From Castanea sativa (taxonomy: Eukaryota; Streptophyta; Magnoliopsida; Fagales; Fagaceae), in contig NC_134018.1 in NCBI RefSeq assembly GCF_040712315.1, forward strand, positions 19,054,835 to 19,118,834: a stretch of DNA of 64,000 bases, written 5' to 3'. Shown here piece after piece: positions 35,562 to 47,300 of this stretch. The position numbers were made by a program, and so were the translations under genes. Each line of letters opens with the position of its first letter. The first letter of the stretch is position 1. The notes under the pieces are model-generated. The model was not told the DNA's origin. It was given only the letters and a program-made list of their open reading frames with translations, and searched no databases.

Positions 35562-36906
35562 CTGTTCTCCTCTCGTCTTCATCATTTCCTTTATTTCTTC
35601 TTAGTGTAATTCTGATAATTCGCAAGTATTTTTGTAATTCCAAAGAATTTTGAATTTAATGAAAGCACAAGTTCTACTTTCTTTATTTTGATGCTTTTTG
35701 CCTTTGTTTTGCCTTGATCATATCACTTCATACTTGTTTTGCTATATTTAGAACAGTAATCCTTTTACCCTTGTTAACTTACTAAAGTCAAAGCAACAAC
35801 CTGGATTGAACTTTATACCATGGACATGTTCAATATGTCTGTAGATGCATTAAGTGATGCTCATGGATTTTTATCCATTTATCACTATCTTAGGGAGACT
35901 TTAAGATATAAGTGGTTGAATTTCATTTAGATGGGGCACATCTAAGGGTTCAAAACCATTAGTAAGTTTTGTTAAATACTTAAATAAGGCATATGGTCCA
36001 ATGATCTAAGCATACCAAGCTTCAGTTTGATATTTATTGAAAAGAAAAAGAATGTTAATTTCCCCAAAGTTGATGATCCGATGACCAAACATAACTAAGA
36101 ATATGTTTAACACTTAGTAAAAAGAAATGAAATGTTAATTTTTCCAAAGTAGATGATCCGAGGACCAGACATAACTAAGATTCTGTTTAACACTTGAAAA
36201 AAATAATTGAAATGTTAATTTTCCCAAAGTAGATGATCCGAGGACCAAACATAACTAAGGTTCTGTTTAACACTTAATAAAAAGAATTGAAATGTTAATT
36301 TTCCCAAAGTAGATGATCCGAGGACCAGACATAACTAAGGTTTTGTTTAACACTTGGTAAAAAATAATTGAAATGTTAATTTTTCCAAAGTAGATAATCT
36401 GAGGACCAGACATAACTAAGGTTCTGTTTAACACTTGGTAAAAATTATCAATTTAGACGAGGTATGTGGTCCAAGGATCTAGGCATACCAAGTTTCAGTT
36501 TGATACTTATATAAACTAACTGAAATGTTAATTTCCCCAAAGTAGATGATCCGAGGACCAGGCATAACTAAGGTTCTGTTTAACACTTGATAAAAAATAT
36601 CAATTTAGACGAGGTATGTGGTCCGAGAATCCAGGCATACCAAGTTTCAGTTTGATACTTAGATAAACTAACTGAAATGTTAATTTCCCCAAAGTAGATG
36701 ATCCGAGGGCCAGGCATAACTAAGGTTCTGTTTAACACTTGATAAAAAATATCAATTTAGATGAGGTATGTGATCCGAGGATCCAGGCATACCAAGCTTC
36801 AGTTTGATACTTAGATAAACGAATGAAATGAACGCAATATAGTGTCAATAAAAATGGTCGAAGTGCCTTACATTTAATAATAGTACCTTCGTAGGCTATT
36901 TACATT
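35562..36906 (+). repeat. Tandem repeat region of element B (modules A of about 81 bp and B of about 73 bp)
   Basis: From about 35985 to 36830 the order is B-A-A-A-A-A-B-A-B-A-B. Module A contains CCAAAGTAGATGATCCGAGG and module B contains GAGGTATGTGGTCCGAGG. Element A has the same two modules, in reverse orientation, strictly alternating as a 153-bp unit. Copies are more diverged here than in element A. Positions 35562-35984 are plain 3' untranslated sequence of the antisense gene. Confidence 0.85.
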
Positions 36907-39900
36907 CTAGGGACGTTGTACAGCATATTCATCTAGATCTTCAAGATTATAAGCCCCTATGCCTGCGACTGAGGTAATATGATAAGGTCCTTCCCAGTTA
37001 GGCCCCAATTTTCCCCATGCTGGGTTCCTTGTTGTGCCCAAAACTTTCGTCAGTACCAAGTCCCCAGGTGCAAGAGGCCGTAGTTTGACATGAGAATCAT
37101 ACCCCTGCTTGAGTTTGTGTTGATAATAAGCTAGTTGAATCATGGCATTCTCTCGTCGTTCTTCATCTAAGTCTAGATTTCTCTCCAATAGATTATCATT
37201 GCTGTCTGGAGTGAAGGAGTTCTTCCTTAGTGTTGGGAACCCAGTTTTTAGAGGTATTACTGTTTCGGCTCCATAAGTCATGGAGAAGGGTGTTTCTCTT
37301 GTGGACCTCTGTGGTGTAGTTCGATATGTCCACAAGACATGTGGCAATTCTTCTACCCATCTTCCCTTAGCATCACCCAACCTTTTCTTGAGCCCATTAA
37401 CTATCACTTTATTGACGGCCTCAGCTTGCCCATTCCTTTGAGGGTAAGCTGAAGTGGAATATCTATTCGTGATGCCTAGATCACCACAGTATTTCCTAAA
37501 GGCCTTACTATCAAATTGTAGACCATTATCTGAAATAAGAGTATGAGGGATTCCAAACTTGGTGACAATGTTCTTCCATACAAACTTTTTTGCTTCCATG
37601 TCTCTGATATTTGACAATGGCTCAGCTTCAACCCATTTGGTGAAATAATTTGTTTCAACGAAGAGCCACCACCTATTTCCTGCTGCTTTTGGGAAAGGTC
37701 CAACAATGTCTAAGCCCCATTGAGCAAAAGGCCAAGGGCTAGACAAAGGATTAAGAACACCTCCTAGTTGATGTATGTTTGGAGCGAATCTTTGACATTG
37801 GTCACACTTCTTCGCATAATCCTATGCTTCTCTCTGCATATTAGGCCACCAATAGCCCTGAGTAAGGGCTCTATGAGCTAAAGACCTTCCTCCAGTGTGG
37901 CTTCTGCAAATCCCTTCATGTAACTCTTCCAAAAGTAAATCTGTTGCTTCTGGGTGCATACATAACAGATATGGTCCCGAAAAAGAGCGTTTGTATAATC
38001 TCTGATCCTCGGACAACTAGAACCGAGGTGCTTTCCTGCGAATTTTATCTGCTTCGAACTTTTCTTTAGGCAAGACATCATCTTTGAGAAATGTCACAAT
38101 TGGATCCATCCAACTAGGCCCTGTCCTAATTTGAAGAATTCGAATGGCATTATTATTCGTCCCATTGGGTTTCCACAGATCTTCAACAAGGATGACCCGA
38201 GGTAGGCCTTGTGCCGAGGACGTTGCGAGTGTGGCTAAGGAATCAACATGAGTATTCCCACACCTGGACACATGCAATAAAGAAAAAGACTCAAATTTGG
38301 ATTACATATACCTGACCTGGGTTAGGTATCCTTGCATTCTTGAATCTCTTGCTTTTAGCTTCCCTTCCACTTGGCCTACCACCAATAGTGAATCCGAGGA
38401 CATTTGTACTACCTTCCCTCCCATCTTATAAACCATGTTCATTCCAGCGAGGACGGCTTCATATTCTGCTTCATTGTTGGTGGCCGAGAACCCCAATCTC
38501 AAAGATTTCTCAAAAGTAATTCCCTCAGGGGATACCAAAACTAATCCCACCCCAGATACTCTTTGGTTTACTGCTCCATCAACATACACTTTCCACAACG
38601 GTGGCTCTTTGCACGAAATCATGCCTACTGATTTTTTGTCCATGCCTGATCCTTTAATATACTTTTCTAATGAGGGCTCAGCAAACTCCGCCACAAGATA
38701 CCCAATGACTTGCCCCTTTATAGAGGTGCGAGGCATTTACTTGATATCGAAAGCCCCTAAGATAGTTCCCCATTTGGCAATTCTCCCCATACAATCCGCA
38801 CTTCGAAATATAGACTTAAGAGGGAATTGTGTTAAGACAACAACTGTATGAGATTGGAAGTAATGGGGAAGCCTTCGCGTAGCATGTACCACCGCCAAGA
38901 TTGCTTTCTCCAGTGGTAAATAATTGACCTCGGCTTCATGTAGAGACTTGCTTACGTAATAAACTGGCCTCTGCACGTTATCATCATCCCGTATAAGAAC
39001 CAAACTTACTGCATGATTAGCTACTGCAATATAGGCGAACAGAACTTCATCAATTTCTAGTCGAGACATAACGGGTGGTTGCGAGAGATATTCTTTAAGC
39101 TGTTGAAAAGCCACCGCACACTCCTCGGTCCATTCAAAACCCTTCCATTTATTCAACAATTGAAAGAAAGGTCTGCATCTGTCCACGGACCGAGAAATAA
39201 GTCGGTTGAAGGCAGCAGTCATTCATGTTAGTCTCTGAACCTCTTTAGGATTTCGAGGTGGGTGTAAGTTGCTAATGGCCTTGACCTGAGCAGGATTCAC
39301 CTCAATTCCCCGGTGAGTTACCATATAACCTAGAAACTTGCCCGACCCTACGCCAAAAGAACATTTAAAGGCATTGAGTCACAATTTGTACTCTCTCAAC
39401 GTTTGAAAAGTGTTGCTCAGATCTTCCAAATGCATAGAAACTACTTTACTCTTTACCACCATGTCATCCACATATACCTCGATAGGTTTTCCCAGTTGTG
39501 GCTCAAACATCTTCGTCATCATCCTTTGATAGGTAGCCCCTGCATTTTTCAAACCAAAGGGCATCACCTTATAATGATAATTTCCTGTAGGAGTGACAAA
39601 TGCAGTCTTTTCCTGGTCCTCTACAGCTAAAGGTATTTGGTGGTAACCTTGGAAAGCATCAAGAAAACTCATCCGAGGATGCCCAACAGTAGCATCAACC
39701 AACTGATCAATCCGAGGTATTAGGAAAGAATCCTTCGGACAAGCTTTGTTTAAATCTGTGAAATCCACACAAACTCTCCACTTCCCATTCTTCTTCTTTA
39801 CCATCACTGTATGAGCTAACCATTCAGGATAAAAAACTTCTTTGATAGCACCCGCCTTCTTGAGTTTGAGCACTTCTTCCTTCACAGCTTCAGAATGCTC

Positions 39901-40179
39901 CTTGGAGGATTTCCGAGGTGGTTGCCTCCTTGGTACTATAGCTAGATTGACTTTTAAATGATGACAAATGAAATTCGGATCAACCCTAGGGGTTTCGTAA
40001 GCATTCCATGCAAATACATTCATATTTTTCTTCAAAAACAAAATCAGCTCTGTCCTCTCTTCCTGTGGCAATTGAACCCCCACCTGAAAAAACTTTTCAG
40101 GGTCATCATCTATGAGAATCCTCTCCAATTCTTCACATGCAGGTTCATCTACCTTGGTAGTGGCCAAAAGCTTTGATTG
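36907..40179 (-). pseudogene. Element B pol, decayed by in-frame stops
   Basis: It continues in the gag frame after UAG 40182-40180. Reverse transcriptase has [11 protein letters not shown], followed by RNase H (FAYIAVANHAVSLVLIRDDD), a second RNase H (VYVDGAVNQRVSG) and integrase (LDIVGPFPKAAGNRWW, ISDNGLQFDSKAF, GPYHITSV). In-frame stops end the open segments at 39379, 38737, 38302, 38017, 37822 and 36907, with another just before 39222. Against element A several are CAA/CAG to stop or TGG to TAG, as expected for decay of methylated cytosines. No frameshift is needed anywhere. Confidence 0.9.
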
Positions 40180-40182
40180 CTA
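40171..40182 (-). promoter_or_regulatory. Candidate readthrough stop of element B: UAG-CAA-UCA
   Basis: Identical UAG CAA UCA AAG to element A, although flanking codons differ (AAA AGU CG-type context before it, CUU UUG after it). Matches the CARYYA readthrough context. Confidence 0.7.
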
Positions 40183-42204
40183 CGACTTTTCGCTAACCGA
40201 GGCCGAGGACTCCGGTTCAGGTTGACACAGAATTGCAGCCGTGACACATTGTCGAGCCACAGACTGACTCCCAAGCAGTTCCACCACCTGATCTCCAGAA
40301 GGAAATTTAACCTTGACATGCAAGGTTGAGGAAACGGCACCCAAAGCATGCAACCAAGGTCTTGCCACAATAGCCGTATAGGGAGAATAGGCGTCCACTA
40401 CAATGAAATCTACGTCTACCACCTTTGGGCCTGATTGTACAGGCAGCCTAATTTGTCCCTTTGGTATGACAGCCTTTCCCTCGAAGCTTATCAAGGGAGA
40501 GTCATAAGCCATAAGATCTTCAAGTTTTAAATTTAGCCATTTAAACAGGTCAAGGTACATGATATCTGCGCCACTGCCTTGATCGACCATCACCCTCTTC
40601 ACATCATAATTCCCTATTCTTAAGGTAACAACTAAGGCATCATCATGTGGCTGGATAGTCCCAATTTTGTCCTCTTCCGAGAAACCCAAAACTGGTAGGT
40701 TATTCGCCTTAATCCTCTTCGGCTGATCCCTTGACTCTTCGGCCAAGGTCCGAGCCACAAACATCACCCTAAAAGGAGTTGAGCCAGTCTTTCCAAGTGC
40801 CGTGAAAATAACATTGATTGTACCTAGAGGAGGCCTTGACGAAGAACCACCGTGGTTTGCCGCCCTTGAATGGTTTCCTTGCCCATTAGGCTGATACAGG
40901 AATTGCTTCAACTTTCCCTCCTTAACCAATTGCTCCAAATGATTCCACAGAGTTCGACAATCCTCGGTGGTATGACCCCTCTCCTGGTGATAATGGCAAT
41001 GGAGATTTTGGTTGCGTCTCAAAGGGTCCCTTGCCATCTTATTGGGCCACTTGAAGTATGACTCATGCCTGCTTTTCTCCAACAACTGCTGCACCGGTTC
41101 CTTGAAAACGGTGTTGACCACCTGCGGGGCCGTAGGACCAGCTTGTCTGGAAAAATCCCTTGAAGGCCTGTTGTTTTTGTATCTGTCCGACTTGAAATCC
41201 CTCATCTCTTGAGGGATAACCTTCACTTTACCCTTTCCTTACTACTGATCTTCCTCAACCCTTTTGTACTCATCGATGCGATCCATGAGCCGACGCACGC
41301 TTCTAACAGGCTTTTTTGTCAAAGATTTCCTCAAGTCATGCTCCGTAGGTAGGCCGACCTTGAAGGTCCTTATCGCCACATCATCGAAGTCCCCATCAAT
41401 TTCATTGAACATCTCCCAATACCTGTCCGAATACGTTCTCAGGGTTTCCCCTTCCCTCATGGCCATGGATAATAATGAATTCAAAGGCCGAGGAACTCTA
41501 CTGCATATGATGAAACGAGAGCCAAATGCCCTAATAAGTTCCTTGAAAGAATTGATAGAGCCTGCCCTCAAGCCATCAAACCATCTCATGGCCACGGGCC
41601 CCAGGCTAGAGGGAAAAATCTTGCATATCAAAGTCTCATTCTTGGAATGTACTACCATCCTTTGACTAAAATGGCTCACATGCTCCACAGGATCCGTTCG
41701 GCCATTGTAAATAGTGAAGGCCAGTTGTGTGAAGCGCTGAGGTAGCCTCCCTTCCTCCAACTTGCGTGTGAAGGGTGACCTGGAGATTTGGTGCAACGCC
41801 CTGCCCATTGCATCATTTCTCAAACCCCTAGAAGAATAATTCCTATCCTGCCGCCCATGCAGGTTGTCTTCCTCGCAAGAGAAAGATTCATCTAGGGGAG
41901 TTTTAGACCTCTGCCTGTAATTGTCATCCTCGGAACCCTCCGAAGAAGGATCGGAGACAGAAGGAGTTCACCTTCGCCTCTCGTGACGTAATTTCCTTTT
42001 TAAGTTGTCAATTTCTTTCTGCATGGCCTTGGTATTTTCCTCATGAAGAACTTTGCTTCCCCCTTGTGAATGACTCTTACTTCTGGTAGTGTGCGTAGTA
42101 TGCACACTACCTTCCCGGTTCTCTTCGTGCTCAAGATGTAAAGAGTGATCCTCGTGCTGGGAGCCCACAGACTTTCCACGGTGTTGTGGTCCTGATCTCA
42201 CCAT
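40180..42204 (-). pseudogene. Element B gag-protease, decayed
   Basis: It starts MVRSGPQH at 42204 after the primer site. Stops fall at 41968-41970 and at 41242-41236 (adjacent TAG and TAA where element A has CAG CAG). The frame then runs open to the gag/pol UAG at 40182-40180. Gag domain (FTIYNGRTDPVEHVSHFSQRM), zinc-knuckle-like CHYHQERGHTTEDC and protease VDQGSGADIMY are all present. The region 41160-41080 shows the intact frame that element A has lost for about 18 residues. Confidence 0.9.
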
Positions 42205-42234
42205 GATGTTTTAAACCTCTTCAAAGACTAAATT

Positions 42235-42252
42235 CCCACAGACGACACCAAT
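42235..42252 (-). other. Primer binding site of element B
   Basis: On the sense strand ATTGGTGTCGTCTGTGGG directly follows the 5' LTR. It differs from element A (TGGCGCCGTC) by two C-to-T changes. Confidence 0.6.
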
Positions 42253-43078
42253 TGTAAGGACACAATTCGAACTCCCGATCCACAATCAAAAGGGAAAGGG
42301 CTTGAAAGGCCTTTTTACAATAAATTTGTAGAGAGTGGGCTTGATATTTAGATTTCGAATGTGGTTTAAACAACAAAGAAAGAAAAGGCTTTGGGCCCAA
42401 TGGCACAAATAAGGAGTTATCTATAATAATATGAATGAAAGCTCCTCATCGGACACAATCCGAGGATAATTTATAATATTGCTTCTTAAGGTCGATTACA
42501 ATGGTTTATACTATTCTTTTTCTTTCTCAAAGAAAAGCCTCCCTTCTTCCGAAGGTCTTTTCTCTTATTTATATTCCTTCTTTCTTACATTCTCATCTTC
42601 CACCTCATGGTTATAACGCTGGTTTTAGATACTTGTCCCATCAAATTTCCCTGAAGTCCTCTAGGATCAGGGACCAAGTTCCAAACCTCATGCTCAGGTC
42701 CTATTTCTACATTAATGTAGTCAGTATATCAATTGCAGAGTCTTTAATGTGTGAGCGGTGGTAGCAGCTTTACCTTAGATATCCCACCGTCCTTTCTATT
42801 GTTCTCCACGTGTACCGTGTCTTTCCGTAGCCATAGGAATTTCCATAACATACCCTGGGGATATTAAACCTCTCTTCCTATGACCTCGGCTTTACTATCC
42901 GAGGACAAAGCTTTCCTCGGACATAATTTGTCCACACGTTATCACATCTTTACCTAGCATTTTCTTTACGAGGTACATTCATGTACCCCTAGATCATTTG
43001 ATGTCCTCGGATTGGGGTTTTAGCCCAAGAGATTTTTTGGGCCATCCTTTATAAATTACTGGGCCCAATGTCCCTACA
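42253..43078 (-). repeat. 5' LTR of element B
   Basis: 826 bp, aligned without indels to 31524-32349, with about 30 substitutions counted by eye. TATA is at about 42564-42573 (minus). Confidence 0.95.
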
Positions 43079-43819
43079 ATCACAAACATCATTAGTCAAT
43101 TAGAAACTAATGAGAGAGTAACAGAGACAAAGAGAACTTATGAAAGTGGAGTTGTTTGTGCCCATAAAAGGGGGGCAAGCCGCAAGGGGAGGCTGAGAGT
43201 CCTTACAAGGGTTTGTTATGGATGAGCTAGCTAGAGATGATAATTGTAACACTTTTGGACCACTGATAGTTGTTCTTCTCAAGAGCACTACTTGGATTTG
43301 GATCCAATGCTATGGGAATTCACACCCATATGAGATGTAGTTAATTGGTATTTTTTTTTCTTTTAAAAAAAATAAACTTTTTACACTTTTACCCTATTGA
43401 TGTTTATATATCAAGTGTGTGATAATTGCAGTGTGCAATAACCTAACAATTGCACGAGATCTCAATCTGGACTACTGAGCTTTTAGGGATTTGTTAAAAA
43501 AAATTTGAGGGTTTGTCTTTTGACTCTTTTCCAATTATTAGTTTTAGCCTTTTAGCCTTTAGGTAGGAACTAACTGGGCCATTTTATTTTTTTAGATGTG
43601 TTCGTGTTAATTTTCAAATTTTAATTCTTGGGGAGTCAAATATATTTTGATTAATCCAAACTTTAATTTCTTTGAAATATGATTTAAAATATTCTCAAAT
43701 TTGGGGGATTTATGGCCATGTGATCTACACGTGGTACTTATGGTCCTGTGATCTACATGTGGTTTCAAACTATAGGCATAACTCATATTCTTTTTATCGT
43801 ACATATGTATGTGTGTGTG

Positions 43820-43887
<68 letters not shown>
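43820..43887. repeat. (AT)n microsatellite
   Basis: About 33 AT units after a short (GT)n run. The tyrosine/isoleucine ORF across it is an artefact. Confidence 0.95.
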
Positions 43888-43892
<5 letters not shown>

Positions 43893-46506
43893 GGGCATTA
43901 ATTATAGCTTAGAAAATATTATATTTTAATATTCTTAGTTTCTTAGAATATTTTTATTAAAAAAAAAAATTTATATTCTTACACAATTATCAGAAATTAT
44001 GGGGGCATAGCATTGTTGAAGCATAAATCCACATAAAATAATAGAATGCCAATTTTTTTAATGCACTTTCCTTTGCCCATCCAAAGCAAATCCTATGATG
44101 TGAACACATCACAACTTATATTTCTCCTTTATAACTTTTTGAACAGTTGGTTTAATTTATTCCATGGCAAGGTACTTCCAAATCCTAGATATGTGTACAG
44201 CATGCTGAACAATGACATGATGAATTGAATTGAAACTAATAGATGAAATGTTGTTAAAACATAAAGGTGACTCTTTAAAAAATTGCAGATTAATTAATTA
44301 AAGTTGGTTGCAGCATATGCCACATTGTAATACATACTCCTTCGGCATATTTATAAGTCAACCAGAGTTAGATGATTGCAATTATTTGGATTTTTTTATA
44401 TTCTTGCACACATGAACAGCTAGGTCAACCTTTACAAGAAGGCGGCTTCTTTTCTTTTCTATTTTTTGCCTCGGATAAAACAAGGCCACTTACCTTGATT
44501 GTGATTTTCGAATTTTGTATATATACTGGTGACCAAAACCGAAAAGAAAATTAAATAATTGGCTGAGAGAGATCTGAATAACCTTGAACATTTACACTGT
44601 AAATATATATCAAAAAGATAGAAAGTATCAATTAAACTACAAAACACTTGATAAAACAAGAAATTGTTAAAGAATATATGCTGAATAAAGAAAATGACTA
44701 ACTAACCTTTTTCTTGTGGACAATACCTATTAGGTGAAAACAAAGACAATCTTTTTTCTTCAATGTTTAACTCCTGAAATTGAATGATTGGATATAAGGT
44801 GCAGTGGCATAGTCCATGAAGGCCAAAACACTTCAGTTAAGGGTCCTCCAACATTATTATGATACTCGAATTATAAAGATTATCTGCCTCTATATGGACC
44901 CAGGATTAATGTCTTAATTTATATAGAGGCTTGATTTGTATGTCCTGTGGGTAGTAATGGTGGTGGTTACAATTTCATATCAATGTTGAACTGTAATATA
45001 CCAAATAAGATAGTCATATATATGGACCCAGTAATGTCTCTGGAGAGTGGTGAGATGGGTGTTTGGTCATTTTCCTCAAAGACAAAATGTCATAATATAT
45101 CCAGCTAAGGAGGTGAGGTAGCTTGTTTTTTTCATAGTAAGATCTGCGACTTTATCCACCCACATCCACGAGTATGATTGACGGTAATGTTCTTAAGCTG
45201 ACCCACATTTTCTCCCTGAAATACATGCTTTTGTGGCCTGCATGCTTATCCTTGATGTGCCTCTTCTAGATCTAGTGCCCACTTAATTAATACAACCATA
45301 TATGAATGAGCAGCTTTGAAATCCTAGCTTGCAGGGTGTTTCATTAAATGTGACTCTTTCTTCTACCCAATAATACATTTAATCTATGAGGAGAATTGAA
45401 ACCCTATATATTGTGTGTAATTATGATGCTTAAAAACTCTTCCAACTACGTCACAAGCAATCGATACAGAATAGTACTAACTATATATATGAAACTTTGA
45501 GCCCTCTTAATAGAATAATAACGTTCACGGTTGAAATATGCACAGAAAGGCTACATCAATTTTTGTTATCACTTTCTTAATATATTATAGGATTTGAACT
45601 CGTTAGTATATATCATGTGTCATCAACATCAATCCAAATGGGCGAGCTAAAAAAAAAAAAAAAACCAGGAGTCCTTGTAATCAAATTGGCTTCCTGAACT
45701 ATTGCCGTAATAAGAGCTGTAGGTACATTTATTTGTCAGAGCAATTGGAAACTATAGACATACAGCTTAAAAAAGAATAAAAAGATACCATAACTATAGT
45801 TTAATTGCTAGCCGTATTATTCCGTTCTAGACGTTAGTATGTATACTCTGTCATACTCAACATTCCAGACTAGCATGGGACCCTTAGTTAAAAAAAGAAA
45901 ATAAATTCTTACTTTAATTAATTGATCCCAAGGATGCTGTTAACTTTGCAGAAGGTGGCTATGGGATTGTCATTAATCATTTGGAGGATAGCGTTTGAGA
46001 AGTTATGTAATTAATTGCACTTGGCAGAGATCCATAATAATTGATTCCTAATTGCTTTGGAAAGAAAGAAAATCAAATCAAATTCTTCCTATTCCTAATG
46101 ATTGTCTCATCTAAGTGTGTGAAATGTATCGGATTTGATTTTTAAGTACATGTTTGGAGAGAGTGTTGTATGGTTCCAAATTAAGAACAATCATCAAGGG
46201 CCCTCCTCTTAAAGGGGGTGGAGTCCTCTGATAATGATTTAGTTTTTGTTTTCATAGATGCTAGTTAAATAGGAACCGACAATTTTGGTGTACTATCATA
46301 GCTTTATCAGCTGGCACAAGCTTGTTACATTTTATGAGAGCACTACTCCGATGTAAAATTTAATGCAACTAGTATTAGACAATTATAGCCATCGACTCTT
46401 TATCTTTTTGGTTACGAGAATTATTAGGACTATTATAAATTTTAATATTACAATCATACAAATTGATATGATGGTCTAAAATTATAATCATTATAAAAGT
46501 AAATGG

Positions 46507-47300
46507 ATGTTAGGATCTTAGAGTGTTGGCATATTCCATGCCAAAGTTTTATTGTAATTAAGCATAATTAAGTTACCTTGTAATTTTTATTTTGTGGGTC
46601 TATGTGTAATTTGGGTTGAGGTACAAGTGCTAAAAATGGAATTGTACGATATTGGATTTCAGTTGAGCGAAATTGAAGATGTATCTGGCGAAATAGCAAT
46701 TGAGATAACCACTTCACGGGAGCGAAAATATGAAAACTATAGAGAATTTAGTTATGAACTCCCCTATTACTCTAGTCTTTTCCCATCTTATATATAACTC
46801 ATTTTCCCATGGAATAATTAAACCCTGATTCTTATCTGAGGTGTGAAAGAAACCTAGGAAAACAGCCATATTCCCTGAAATGAAATTAAGACCATCACTA
46901 CCTTTGAGCTATGAGTGTTGATTAGAGCTTTTGGAAGCATTGGAACCACCATAAAACAGCTAAGGAGACTTGGCGATTGAAATTGGAGCTTAATTGCAGA
47001 TTCAGGAGTTAGGGCAGTGAAAGGACTTGTGGAGTCAGTTGCGAGCAAGAGCTTAGAAATCTTAAGTACATAATTACTACTTGACTCAGAGGGTTTTGCA
47101 AATAATATGTATTGCAACTATCTATTCTAGTGAATCATTTTCGGCAGTGAGACTGTGAAGAGGTTTCTCTCTTAGTACTCAAGTTTTCCTCTTTGATAAC
47201 ACATATATTTGTTACGGTTATGTTTTAATTGTGTGTGTGGATTTAAAATTCTATGTTCACATGCTATTATCCATGCTAATGTTAATTGATTAATCACTTG
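46507..47300 (+). repeat. Possible LTR remnant
   Basis: A block starting TGTTAGGATCTTAGAGTG has a TATA-like CTTATATATAACTC near 46788 and a leader-like tail (CCTCTTTGATAACACATA). The right end, a partner and a target duplication were not found. Confidence 0.3.

Larger units (their letters stand above)
31524..43078 (-). mobile_element. Element B: complete Tat-like Ty3/Gypsy LTR retrotransposon, older relative of element A
   Basis: 11,555 bp bounded by 826-bp LTRs (31524-32349 is the 3' LTR, 42253-43078 the 5' LTR). The target duplication is imperfect, GTCAC left and ATCAC right. It has the same order of parts as element A, on the minus strand. By eye the LTRs differ at about 30 sites (roughly 3.6%), mostly transitions, so it inserted much earlier than element A. 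The 5298-bp span 42204-36907 stays in one frame throughout, broken only by in-frame stops. Confidence 0.95.

Noticed and set aside
43672..43890. ORF with long Tyr-Ile repeat
   Set aside because: Translation of an (AT)n microsatellite; same for 62823-63105.
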